DNA of 27,046 nucleotides from JBCAWW01 sp039024315. Its GTDB lineage: Bacteria > Bacteroidota > Bacteroidia > J057. Of this stretch, positions 8,174 to 15,949 are shown in pieces (position 1 is the first letter of the stretch; each line of letters starts with the position of its first letter). The stretch lies in contig JBCCQN010000113.1 in assembly GCA_039024315.1 (NCBI GenBank), forward strand, positions 1-27,046, written 5' to 3'. The notes beneath the pieces were generated by a model, which was not told the origin of the DNA, ran no database searches, and was given only the letters and a program-made list of their open reading frames with translations. The position numbers and the translations under genes are program-made.

Positions 8174-9448
8174 ATGAACCATAAGGCCAAGGGGTTATTT
8201 TGCCTGGCTTTACTAATATGCGTGAGCCTTTCTGCCCAAACCAAACAAATGGTGGGGGCAGTGGCATTTGAGGGCCTAGTGCGAACTCAGGAGACGCATC
8301 TCAAACGCTTCCTCAAAACAAGCGTAGGTCAGCCCTTAGAAAAAGAACTCATAGAGGCCGACCAACAGCGCCTACAAAATTTGTATAGCATTGCCAAAGC
8401 CAGCTATCGCTTAGATACTTTGGCGGTAAATCAATGGACCGTAGTATTCGTGATCGAAGAAGCTTGGACCCTCTTTCCTCAAGTTTCGATCAGTGGCGTG
8501 GAAGGGAACGTTTGGTTTGAAATTGGCGCTACCGAGCTTAATCTGACTGGTAGAGGGATATTATTGAGCGCTGCTTACCGTAATATCGATGGACGCAGCA
8601 ATTATCAGGTGTTTTTTCGACAGCCTTATATTGGCGGGAGCCAGTGGGGAGTGAGTGCAGGCTTTCATCGGTATGCCTCTACCGAACCACTTTATTTTCC
8701 GGTGGGGCCAGTATCTTATGATTATACCAATTTGAGTTTTGAAGCAGGAGCTTCTTATGAGTTTAGCTTAGGTCATCGTCTGTCTTTGGGAGGTACCTAT
8801 TTCATAGAACGCTACGAACGCCTGCCCCATCCGGAGCAATTGCCTTCTAGCGTACCAGCTTTTGCCAATTTGCCCAAAGTACTCGGCAAGTTGACCCACG
8901 AGTTGGATCGTCTCAATTATCACTCGATCTACTTATCAGGCTGGGCCAACTACACTTTAATGGAGAGCGTCTATAATCTACAGTATGGCGATTTCTTCCA
9001 GTTGTTTATCAATGACTTTCATTACTTCCGCCTGATTAGGTATCGAGGCAACCTCGCTTTGAGGGCTCGTCTGGGCCTTTCCTCCAATGTTGATTCGCCT
9101 TTTGCTCCCTTTGTCCTCGACAGCCGCATCAATATCCGTGGTTCTGGCAACCGGGTGGATCGAGGCACCGGTACGGTAATCGTGAATCTAGAATATCGTC
9201 ATAGCTTTTTGGAAAGACGTAATCTCGCCATTCAGGGCGTTTTATTCTCCGACATAGGGGTTTGGCGCACTCCCGGCGGTGGCTGGACCGATTTTACCAA
9301 TCCTGAATATATGCGTCATTTTGTGGGTTCTGGTATCCGTATCATTTACCCTCGGGCCCACAACGCCATGCTAAGAATCGATTATGGTTTTGGTCTATTT
9401 CAAGGAGGCGAGAGCGGCTTAGTGGTCGGATTTGGGCAGTATTTTTAA
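8174..9448 (+). CDS. Short BamA/TamA-like outer-membrane protein with one POTRA-like domain
   Basis: 424 aa. A signal peptide (MNHKAKGLFCLALLICVSLSAQ) precedes a POTRA-like region at about residues 25-100 (VGAVAFEGLVRTQETHLKRFL, then VVFVIEEAWTLFPQVSISG). Residues ~115-424 are a 16-strand-type barrel rich in Tyr, Phe and Gly with RGSGNRVDRGTGTVIVNLEYRHSFLE. That resembles the RGY-G-R region followed by the E-R strand of the bacterial surface antigen (Omp85) family. The protein ends in an aromatic residue (VVGFGQYF), the usual beta-signal. At 424 aa it is about half the length of BamA and has one POTRA instead of five, so it is unlikely to be the housekeeping BamA. It may insert or translocate a partner, possibly the DUF547-barrel protein encoded just upstream; that link is inference. 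Confidence 0.82.
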   Translation: MNHKAKGLFCLALLICVSLSAQTKQMVGAVAFEGLVRTQETHLKRFLKTSVGQPLEKELIEADQQRLQNLYSIAKASYRLDTLAVNQWTVVFVIEEAWTLFPQVSISGVEGNVWFEIGATELNLTGRGILLSAAYRNIDGRSNYQVFFRQPYIGGSQWGVSAGFHRYASTEPLYFPVGPVSYDYTNLSFEAGASYEFSLGHRLSLGGTYFIERYERLPHPEQLPSSVPAFANLPKVLGKLTHELDRLNYHSIYLSGWANYTLMESVYNLQYGDFFQLFINDFHYFRLIRYRGNLALRARLGLSSNVDSPFAPFVLDSRINIRGSGNRVDRGTGTVIVNLEYRHSFLERRNLAIQGVLFSDIGVWRTPGGGWTDFTNPEYMRHFVGSGIRIIYPRAHNAMLRIDYGFGLFQGGESGLVVGFGQYF

Positions 9449-9528
9449 GGTTTACTGCTGCGCAGAACGCTTAGTTTTATTGGCTGAAGGCCTGATTTGT
9501 TGAGTCCTAAATCCCCAATCCACCCATT

Positions 9529-9568
9529 CAACAACTCAACAACTCAACAACTCAACAACTCAACAATT
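9529..9568. repeat. 8-bp tandem repeat CAACAACT
   Basis: There are four perfect units of CAACAACT plus one variant unit (CAACAATT). On the minus strand the unit is AGTTGTTG, one base different from the AGTTGGTG unit of the tandem array at 14453-14516. Both arrays lie inside pairs of the same hairpin element. Confidence 0.9.
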
Positions 9569-9585
9569 AGAATAAGCGTTCCGCG

Positions 9586-9603
9586 TCCCGAAAGCTTTCG
9601 GGA
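9586..9603. repeat. Perfect 18-bp palindrome TCCCGAAAGCTTTCGGGA
   Basis: This is the best-preserved copy of the CCCGAAAGCTTTCGGG family. It sits where the outer half of hairpin copy 6 should be. A similar composite is found at 20600-20632. Confidence 0.9.
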
Positions 9604-9614
9604 GTAATAAAAAC

Positions 9615-11927
9615 CTAAAACTGCACAAAGTACATATCCAGCTCACCCTTGCCTTTGGCGCTGATCTTGCCGCGGTACTCGCACTCGTATTGATCCTTGA
9701 TGAGTTCGTAAGTAGCAGCAGAAATATTGACGCGGCCCTGCTCGCCTGCGGTTTCAATGCGACTGGCAGTGTTGACCGTATCTCCAAAAATGTTATAGGC
9801 AAACTTTTTGGTCCCCACTACCCCAGCGGTAATCGGCCCTGAGTGAATCCCGATCCGAGCGCGCCAATCTATCTCGCTATGCTGGCGTCGCTCCTCTAAA
9901 AAGGCAATCATTTTACGCCCAGCCTCCACACAGCGCCTTGCATGATCAGGCACCTCTTCGGGAATACCGCCCACAGCCAAATAGCCATCCCCTATAGTTT
10001 GGATTTTTTCCATACCTACTTCCTCCATGATGGCATCAAAACCCATAAAACAATCATTCATCTCAGAAAGGATCTGCTCTGGCGTGCTGCGGGCAGAAAT
10101 AGTGGTAAAACCGACAAAGTCCGAAAATATGATGCTCACACTCTCATAATAACGGGGGGTAGTTTTGCCTTTTTCCTTCAGCTCTTGGGCCACACTGACG
10201 GGCAGGATATTAAGGAGCAGACGTTCAGATTTTTCTTGTTCTTGCTCGATGGCAAGCTTTTGCTCCCGTAATTTACGATTAGTACTGCGTGCGTATAACA
10301 ATCCGCCCAAGACCAACAAAAAAAGGATGGAAAGCAGCAACCCAATTCGCTCGGCTGCCTCTGCTTTTTCCAGCTGAATCTCATTGTCCTTTGCCAATAA
10401 AGCGTTGGCCTGTTCTTCTTCTCTGAGACGGGCTTCTTTTTGGGCTAGTTCTAATTTGGTCAAGGCTTCGGCCTCGGCCAAATCACTGAGCTGACGCTCC
10501 CGCTCTTGCAAAACCAAACGTCCTTGTACCAACTGCAAAGCTTGCCGCGCACGCTGGGTTTCCAGCTGTTGGTTTTCAAAACGCGCCTCTCTGATCTGCT
10601 CTGATTGGCGCAGGATTTCTAATTCATTTTCCGTTTTTTCAGCGGCTAGACTCAGATTATCGATTTCCAGTTTTTGCTGGTTGATGGTCAGGTCTTGCAT
10701 CTCTCCTCGGATCAGGAGGAGTTTGATTTCTTTTTCGGTCTGCTCTAGTTTGAGCTTATCTTGAAAAAGGCGCTCCTGTTCCAAACGCATCGCAAAAAGC
10801 AAGGAATCTCGCAGGCTAAGATGGGTCCGGTAAGCTTGGTTGGCTTCCTCATACTCATAGAGAAGAGAATGTATTTCGGCCGCAGTTTCATATACCTCCG
10901 ATTTCAAGGCTGGGGCTTGACTTTTTTCGGCCAAGGCAATAGCATCCCGATTATAGTTTTGTGCGTTGAAGTAGTCCTGCGTATCTAGATAAATATTGGC
11001 GAGAACATTGCTGATCTGGGCTCTTTTATGAGGGTTCTCTTTGTCAGTCAGCGCGAGCGCCTTGAGCAGATATTGTATGCCCATCGGGAGGTCTCGATCA
11101 TTGAAGTAGGCAATCCCTAAATTCGTATAGATGATCGCAAGCTTTTCATGATCATCGGCGAAATAGGGCTCTGCTTTATGAAACCAATAAGCCGCACTTT
11201 CATACTTACGCAACTGGTTATAAGTATATCCTAGGTTATTGTAGATGCTAGCTTTTTCGTTTTCTAGCTCGCTTTCATTTTCAAGCAGATCCTTTATCTG
11301 CAAAGCGTATGATAGTGAGGGTACATACTGGCCAGCCTGCTGATACGCAAGCATGATTCGCCGCAATTGTTTTAATTGAAAGCGCAGCCCTTTATTGGGT
11401 AAATCTATCAATGCAGTATAATAAAAACGGGCACTATCAGCTTGCCGTTCTTCGGCATAGGCATAGCCCAATCGGTCCAAAAGAGTCTCCCGCATTAGCT
11501 GGCTCGTCTCCTCATCAAGGCTGGCGAGGGCTTGTTTGTAGTAAGAGATTGCTTCGCGGAACAAGGTCTCGTCTTGGTACAAATCACCAATTTGCCTATT
11601 GACTTCTGCCCATAGAGCGCGTTGCTGAGACTTTAATAGCAGATCCCGCTCTTCAAGTAAGTAGCGTAAGGCATTTGAGGAGCGTTTTGCGCTTAACTCA
11701 AGCTCGACTAGCTTTTGTAAACTGAGCAAAAGCCCTCTCTCATCTCCGATACGATTAGCGAGGGAATAAGCCGCTTCATATTTTTCGCGGGCCTTTTCCA
11801 TAGACTCTGCCAACGCTGCTTGAGCCAAGATTTGTCGCACCGAAGTACTGTCTTGCGCCAAGCTAAACAGCGGTAGGAACAAAACGCCCAATAAACCAAG
11901 ACGATATGATCGCTTTAGGATACTCAA
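9615..11927 (-). CDS. TPR-containing membrane class III adenylate/guanylate cyclase
   Basis: 770 aa from TTG 11927; the signal peptide (RLGLLGVLFLPLFSLAQ) requires this start. TPR repeats fill about residues 30-390 (YYKQALASLDEE, IYNNLGYTYNQLRKYESAAYWFHKA). A long Glu/Gln coiled coil follows (~390-525), then one membrane helix (~528-548) and a class III cyclase catalytic domain (~585-768). Metal-binding aspartates are visible: Asp603 in IIFSDFVGFT and Asp647 in TIGDGYLAVGG. The transition-state motif is DTVNTASR (Asn719, Arg723). The two base-selecting positions are Gln643 (KIQTIGD) and Asn712 (YNIFGD), instead of Lys/Asp (adenylate) or Glu/Cys (guanylate), so the product is uncertain. The TTG overlaps the stop of the upstream TonB receptor gene (TTGA), indicating translational coupling. 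Role inferred: second-messenger output tied to receptor expression. Confidence 0.92.
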   Translation of the reverse strand: MSILKRSYRLGLLGVLFLPLFSLAQDSTSVRQILAQAALAESMEKAREKYEAAYSLANRIGDERGLLLSLQKLVELELSAKRSSNALRYLLEERDLLLKSQQRALWAEVNRQIGDLYQDETLFREAISYYKQALASLDEETSQLMRETLLDRLGYAYAEERQADSARFYYTALIDLPNKGLRFQLKQLRRIMLAYQQAGQYVPSLSYALQIKDLLENESELENEKASIYNNLGYTYNQLRKYESAAYWFHKAEPYFADDHEKLAIIYTNLGIAYFNDRDLPMGIQYLLKALALTDKENPHKRAQISNVLANIYLDTQDYFNAQNYNRDAIALAEKSQAPALKSEVYETAAEIHSLLYEYEEANQAYRTHLSLRDSLLFAMRLEQERLFQDKLKLEQTEKEIKLLLIRGEMQDLTINQQKLEIDNLSLAAEKTENELEILRQSEQIREARFENQQLETQRARQALQLVQGRLVLQERERQLSDLAEAEALTKLELAQKEARLREEEQANALLAKDNEIQLEKAEAAERIGLLLSILFLLVLGGLLYARSTNRKLREQKLAIEQEQEKSERLLLNILPVSVAQELKEKGKTTPRYYESVSIIFSDFVGFTTISARSTPEQILSEMNDCFMGFDAIMEEVGMEKIQTIGDGYLAVGGIPEEVPDHARRCVEAGRKMIAFLEERRQHSEIDWRARIGIHSGPITAGVVGTKKFAYNIFGDTVNTASRIETAGEQGRVNISAATYELIKDQYECEYRGKISAKGKGELDMYFVQF

Positions 11928-14275
11928 TTCAGTTCGTAATTAATGCCAAAGCGGAAAGTGAAACTTGATTGTGGGTTAAAAAACAAAATGTCAGCACTAG
12001 AAGAGGCGTCTATCCCTGCATACTGCGCATTGCTTAAGTTAAAGGCCTTGGCGTATAACAAGAAATTTTTGTTGACTTGATAGTTGACGCTCAAGTCAAT
12101 TGCATAATAGCCAGGATTGTAAAAGTTTGGCTCCTGCTCTGGTCGTTCGGGAGCATTGAGTCGGAAAGAATTCCGAGTCAGAGAACGGGATACTAGATAC
12201 TGATCTGCTCGAATGAGCAATCGCTCAATCGGGCTGGCAAATACCGAGAGTCGCGAGATTATGCGAGGATGGCCGCGCACGTCTTCCAGAACCCTAATCT
12301 CATTGTCCAAATTTTGGAGATTAGTGGTAGTCAAACTTTCTGTTCCTCTAGAATAGTTAAAGCCAAAGGTTCCCCCCATCTTTAGGCTCGGTATCATATT
12401 TTTGAGGCGCAGATATACTTGAAAATCAAGGAGATCGGCAGCAGAGTTTTCATCATTAAAATAACCAAGGGTAAATCCCGAAAGCCTTCGATCGGGACCA
12501 AGACTGTCAAAGGCAATATTGTAGTTGATAAACTGATCGGTATTGGTGTAGGATAGATTTACATCCAGACTGAGATTCCTTTGATTATTCCATCTCATTC
12601 CTATTTCGTAGGCAGCTGTCTTCTCTGCTTCCAGTTGGACTGCCCCAGTTACTAGATTTTGATAATTACCCAGTTCATAGGTATAAGTCGTAGCACTAAA
12701 GTAGGGAGAAGGAGCTCGTATAGCCGTACTGTAGGAAGCACGTAGCTGTACATCCTTTGTTAGCTTGTAAAGCAGCGCCAAACGTGGATTAAAAACAGAT
12801 ATGGGCGCAGCAAAATCACCATTGGTTCGATTAAGATACTGACCACCAGCGAGTAAATTAAACTTATCGCCCATGGGCTGGAAGATTTGCGCAAAGACAC
12901 TAAACTCGGAAATACTTTGCTCTGAAAAACTAGGAGACAAATTAGGTACCTCTTCCGTATCAGGGTTCACTACCCTACTTTGCAATTCTCTTAAAGCAGA
13001 GCCATTGCCTCTCAAGTACTTAGCACCGCCCGTCAGATTGCCACGTTTAAAAATTGGCACATTAAAAGTTTGCTCGATGCTCCATTCATTGGACCAAGCG
13101 CCCATAAAGCGTAAGCCCGAAAAGAAGGCCTCTTCGATTTGATTACGGATTATGACTCCATTAGCAGTATCCGTAATTGCGTTGTACAATAAGGAGTTGA
13201 GAATCGGATGCACATAAAGACTAGCCGAGCGATTGTCTAATTCGTAGCCGAGATATTCTAGTCTCGTTTCTGAGAAGAGGTTTTTGAGATTAAACTGGCT
13301 TTTTAGTACCGCTGAAGTAATGTTTTCACCGGTCCGGATCAAAGGGTTGGCGTAAACCACAGCCGTAGGATTAAGGCCGATTGAACTATGATCACTTCTA
13401 TCCATACTCATCACCGAGAGCGTCAAAAAACGGTACTTAATCTCACCACCCAGAGAGCGACTTTCGTGAGGAGTATTTTGGATGATGATAGCGGTGTCAG
13501 TCCCCCGATAATTTCGGTCATCTAGTACATCACTAGTATCAGCGTTTGGATTTAAATAATTGAGCGGATTGTAAAGAATGTTGGAAGCTGAGAATATCCG
13601 CCGATCATCAAAACGAGTATCCGTACCAAAAAAACGGAAACGAACCACATTTTTATCCCTGCCTAGTTTGCCCCCAAACAACAGATTGAGACTTTTATAA
13701 TTGTCCGAACCAATATATAGGCTCGCTTTAGTGAATACAGGCCGCTCTGAGTCTGCCATCACAATATTGATGATACCAGCTGATGCGTCTGCTCCATACA
13801 AAGCAGCTGAAGGTCCATAAATCACCTCGATACGTTCTGCCTGCTGAATGGGTAATTGAGCGCCGATGGGCATACCACTTACCACATAGGGTTTGACCGG
13901 ATTACCGTTGATCAGAATCTTTGCGTAAGCATTGCCTAATAAGCCACGCATCGTAAATGTCTCTCCCTCTAGAGCTGATCCCGGTTGCGAAACTCGGATA
14001 CCCGGCATCGATTCTAACGCATCCGCTAAGGTGATATATCCTTGACTAATGATCTCGCTACGAGGGATCACAAAGATCGTAAAGGGCAAATCCGCGATAT
14101 CTTGCAAAGATTTACTAGCGGCCGCGACTTGGGTTTTGATGAGCAGACTATCGTCTAAAAATAGGTCTTCCCTTCCCAGCTGATCTAATTGTTGTAGCAA
14201 GCTATCCGACTGAGCTTGCAGTCCCCAAAGCATACCGCAAAAACACAAACAACAAAGCAGCAATTTTCTCATCAT
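11924..14275 (-). CDS. TonB-dependent outer-membrane receptor
   Basis: 783 aa from ATG 14275 (a TTG at 14278 and an ATG at 14272 are alternatives). A Cys-rich signal peptide (KLLLCCLCFCGMLWGLQAQ) is followed by a plug domain at about residues 55-170: DLPFTIFVIPRSEI, ADALESMPGIRV, MRGLLGNAYAKILING, and the usual end IEVIYGPSAALYGADASAGIINIVM. The rest is a beta-barrel with YLRASYSTAIRAPSP-like features (LRASYSTAIRAPSPYFS) and a final SSFTFRFGINYELN. There is no carboxypeptidase-like N-terminal domain and no SusD partner, so it fits the siderophore/vitamin/colicin-receptor type rather than a SusC type. The ligand cannot be read from sequence. Its stop codon overlaps the cyclase start, which is unusual context for a receptor of this type. 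Confidence 0.92.
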   Translation of the reverse strand: MMRKLLLCCLCFCGMLWGLQAQSDSLLQQLDQLGREDLFLDDSLLIKTQVAAASKSLQDIADLPFTIFVIPRSEIISQGYITLADALESMPGIRVSQPGSALEGETFTMRGLLGNAYAKILINGNPVKPYVVSGMPIGAQLPIQQAERIEVIYGPSAALYGADASAGIINIVMADSERPVFTKASLYIGSDNYKSLNLLFGGKLGRDKNVVRFRFFGTDTRFDDRRIFSASNILYNPLNYLNPNADTSDVLDDRNYRGTDTAIIIQNTPHESRSLGGEIKYRFLTLSVMSMDRSDHSSIGLNPTAVVYANPLIRTGENITSAVLKSQFNLKNLFSETRLEYLGYELDNRSASLYVHPILNSLLYNAITDTANGVIIRNQIEEAFFSGLRFMGAWSNEWSIEQTFNVPIFKRGNLTGGAKYLRGNGSALRELQSRVVNPDTEEVPNLSPSFSEQSISEFSVFAQIFQPMGDKFNLLAGGQYLNRTNGDFAAPISVFNPRLALLYKLTKDVQLRASYSTAIRAPSPYFSATTYTYELGNYQNLVTGAVQLEAEKTAAYEIGMRWNNQRNLSLDVNLSYTNTDQFINYNIAFDSLGPDRRLSGFTLGYFNDENSAADLLDFQVYLRLKNMIPSLKMGGTFGFNYSRGTESLTTTNLQNLDNEIRVLEDVRGHPRIISRLSVFASPIERLLIRADQYLVSRSLTRNSFRLNAPERPEQEPNFYNPGYYAIDLSVNYQVNKNFLLYAKAFNLSNAQYAGIDASSSADILFFNPQSSFTFRFGINYELN

Positions 14276-14408
14276 CAATCGCTAAAATAAGAGAGCTCTT
14301 CCGCAGCAATTTATAAGCCCATCGCCTCTAAATCAACCTAGGCCTTTTAGATGGATAAAGTCTATAGATAAGCTGTTATACCTTACTTAGATGCTTTTTT
14401 TCGGGATT

Positions 14409-14570
14409 ACTGCTGCGCAGAACGCTTATTTGATTTGTTGAATTACTGAATTGGTGAGTTGGTGAGTTGGTGAGTTGGTGAGTTGGTGAGTTGGTGAGTT
14501 GGTGAGTTGGTGAGTTAAAAATTCACTAAATCAGTAATTCGACAATGCCACTAATCGTTCCGCGCAGCGG
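14409..14570. repeat. Composite hairpin-pair element with tandem core (copies 7 and 8)
   Basis: Copy 7 at 14409-14428 is the consensus ACTGCTGCGCAGAACGCTTA. Copy 8 at 14552-14570 is inverted, reading CCGCTGCGCGGAACGATTA on the minus strand. Inside lies a second inverted repeat, GAATTACTGA (14440-14449) against TCAGTAATTC (14531-14540), around an 8-unit tandem array. The 36 bp at 14416-14451 match the reverse complement of 20453-20488 at 35 of 36 positions, so two elements share more than the hairpin. Confidence 0.88.
14453..14516. repeat. 8-bp tandem repeat GGTGAGTT, eight perfect units
   Basis: Eight identical head-to-tail copies of GGTGAGTT lie between nested inverted repeats. There are no spacers, so this is a minisatellite and not a CRISPR array. 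Confidence 0.97.
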
Positions 14571-14791
14571 CACCCCAAAATTTTATCCTCTCCATAGTCC
14601 ATAGCATCTAAGGAATAAACATGATCAATGCGACCTGAGGCATAGATAATAAACAGTCTTACACTGATCTTACCGATATTTTTGAGGCTAGCAGTGATGA
14701 TACTGAATTTATCTAGTCTTGCAATTTGATTCTCGACAATGAAGTCATCCCAAGGTACACAGTTGATTAGCGCTAACTCTCCAGCCTTACT
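14531..14791 (-). pseudogene. Possible gene remnant (start-less open frame of ~86 codons)
   Basis: On the minus strand the frame is open from after TAA (14794-14792) to TGA (14533-14531). It reads in protein-like fashion: VPWDDFIVENQIARLDKFS, then SVRLFIIYASGRIDHVYSLD. No start codon lies near its beginning. Its 3' end runs through hairpin copy 8, which supplies the last residues (CRCAERL) and leads to the stop. I do not recognise the family. It could be a decayed gene 3' end next to which the repeat was inserted, or a chance open frame. Confidence 0.25.
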
Positions 14792-14806
14792 TTACTTTTA
14801 GGGTAG

Positions 14807-14847
14807 CAATTCCCATAAATGCAACAATGTTGCATTTATGGGAATTG
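14807..14847. promoter_or_regulatory. 41-bp near-perfect palindrome, candidate operator
   Basis: The arm CAATTCCCATAAATGCAACA (14807-14826) is followed by a single central A and then by the exact reverse complement (14828-14847). Such a 20-bp perfect arm is far beyond chance. The right arm covers the space between the TTG and TAATTTTG boxes of the candidate promoter for the flavoprotein. If that promoter is right, the palindrome is not transcribed from it and would act as DNA, for example as a regulator binding site. Confidence 0.75.
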
Positions 14848-14859
14848 TGCTTAATTTTG
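14830..14859 (+). promoter_or_regulatory. Candidate promoter for the thioredoxin-reductase-like gene
   Basis: TTG (14830-14832), a 19-bp gap and TAATTTTG (14852-14859) fit the Bacteroidota primary sigma pattern TTG...TAnnTTTG. The -33 box lies inside the right arm of the palindrome. The leader to ATG 14953 would be about 85 nt. Confidence 0.45.
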
Positions 14860-14952
14860 TATTCGCCTGGGTGCCAAGTAAAGAGTAAAAAGTATTTAGA
14901 TACCACACTAAAGGAAGACGCAGCAGACCCAAACATCACAAAATCAACAGCT

Positions 14953-15867
14953 ATGGCGGAGGACAACAGCTTCGAAGTAATCATAATTGGCGGCAGCTAC
15001 GCAGGTTTATCTGCAGCCATGGCCTTGGGTAGATCGAGGAGAAAGGTATTGGTCATTGACAGCGGCACTCCTTGTAATCGCCAAACACCTCATTCCCATA
15101 ATTTTTTGACACAGGATGGAAATACGCCTGCTGAAATAGCAGCGCTAAGCAGAGATCAAGTACTGAAGTATGCAAGCATTCAGATGCTGGATGATTTTGC
15201 AGTGAAAGGCCAACAGAAAGAAGATGGTTTTACTATTCACACCCAATCTGGGAAGGAGTTTCACGCAAAAAAGCTCATTTTCGCCACTGGCATCAAAGAC
15301 ATAATGCCGGATATTGCAGGCATGGCCGAATGTTGGGGGATTTCGGTCATTCATTGCCCCTATTGTCATGGCTACGAATATCGAGATCAAAAAACCGGCA
15401 TTCTGGCTAATGCAGAACGCGCCTTTCACTTGGCTTCCCTAGTCAATAATCTTACCGATGAGCTCAGCATAATAACGGCTGGTAAAGCAGACTTTGATCA
15501 CGAGCAATCAGCTACCCTCCAAAGGCATAACATCAAAATTGAAGAAAGGAAAATTATCGCGATTGAGCATACCAACGGATTTCTCCAACAAGTGGTGCTA
15601 GAGGATGGCAGCAAGCTCCCCTTTAATGCTATTTATGCAGGTTTAGACTTTGAGCAGCAAACAGATATTCCAGCCTCACTAGGCTGTGAACTAGACGAAC
15701 ATGGCTACATTGAAGTGGACCAGTTTCAGAAAACCAATATTGATGGGATATTTGCCTGTGGTGATAACGCTAGCTTTATGAGGTCTATCGCCAATGCGGT
15801 CTACAGAGGAAATGTGGCTGGAGCAATTGTAAATATGGAGCTTAGTCAAAGCAAATTTTTGTCGTAA
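14953..15867 (+). CDS. Thioredoxin-reductase-like FAD disulfide oxidoreductase (CPYC type)
   Basis: 304 aa from ATG 14953. The frame is open back to 14827, but those 42 extra codons overlap the palindrome and precede the FAD motif of every known relative, so I reject them. VIIIGGSYAGLSAAMALGRS (residues 9-28) is the Rossmann FAD site. IFATGIKDIMPDI follows, then the redox pair HCPYCHGYE (Cys135, Cys138), then GIFACGDNASFMRSIANAV at the C-terminal FAD contact. The CPYCHGYE form resembles GliT/HlmI-type dithiol oxidases and related bacterial oxidoreductases more than classic CATC thioredoxin reductases. The NADPH-binding motif GGGxSA is replaced by GILANAERA and no HRRxxxR motif is visible. This suggests an oxygen-using dithiol oxidase or a different electron donor. 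The substrate is unknown. The next gene is a VOC protein on the same strand. Confidence 0.87.
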   Translation: MAEDNSFEVIIIGGSYAGLSAAMALGRSRRKVLVIDSGTPCNRQTPHSHNFLTQDGNTPAEIAALSRDQVLKYASIQMLDDFAVKGQQKEDGFTIHTQSGKEFHAKKLIFATGIKDIMPDIAGMAECWGISVIHCPYCHGYEYRDQKTGILANAERAFHLASLVNNLTDELSIITAGKADFDHEQSATLQRHNIKIEERKIIAIEHTNGFLQQVVLEDGSKLPFNAIYAGLDFEQQTDIPASLGCELDEHGYIEVDQFQKTNIDGIFACGDNASFMRSIANAVYRGNVAGAIVNMELSQSKFLS

Positions 15868-15949
15868 GCGCCCTCTTCTTTTTCATAATTAAGCCATACT
15901 TCTCGGCAGGATTTGATACCTTAACTGGCCAAATCACCAACTAAGCCCT

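Larger units (their letters stand above)
9454..9603. repeat. Composite repeat element filling a convergent intergenic gap (copies 5 and 6)
   Basis: Copy 5 at 9454-9473 is the consensus ACTGCTGCGCAGAACGCTTA and starts 6 bp after the BamA-like stop codon. Copy 6 at 9573-9585 is an inverted half copy (TAAGCGTTCCGCG). Its missing outer half is replaced by the palindrome at 9586-9603, just 12 bp past the cyclase stop. The element occupies almost the whole gap between two convergent genes, and both hairpins read in the sense of the gene they follow. It could serve as a bidirectional transcript end. Confidence 0.75.
14276..14952. other. Divergent intergenic region: composite repeat, possible gene remnant, long palindrome
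   Basis: The 677-bp spacer lies between the TonB receptor (minus) and the flavoprotein (plus). It holds the composite hairpin element at 14409-14570, a start-less minus-strand open frame at 14531-14791, a 41-bp near-perfect palindrome at 14807-14847, and a candidate promoter for the flavoprotein. The stretch 14276-14405 shows no convincing promoter for the receptor. Confidence 0.65.

Noticed and set aside
9942..10271. Plus-strand open frame of 109 codons over the cyclase catalytic region
   Set aside because: It is the antisense shadow of the class III cyclase domain, whose motifs are clear on the minus strand.
11549..11566. Match to the hairpin element (GCTTCGCGGAAC) inside the cyclase gene
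   Set aside because: Only 12 bp match, and they encode FREAISYYKQAL, a standard TPR helix, so coding constraint explains it.
14453..14516. Tandem array as a possible CRISPR
   Set aside because: The 8-bp units are contiguous with no spacers and no cas genes nearby.
14827..14952. Upstream extension of the flavoprotein gene (42 extra codons)
   Set aside because: It begins at the centre of the 41-bp palindrome and places residues before the FAD motif with no counterpart in the family; ATG 14953 gives the normal spacing to GGSYAG.
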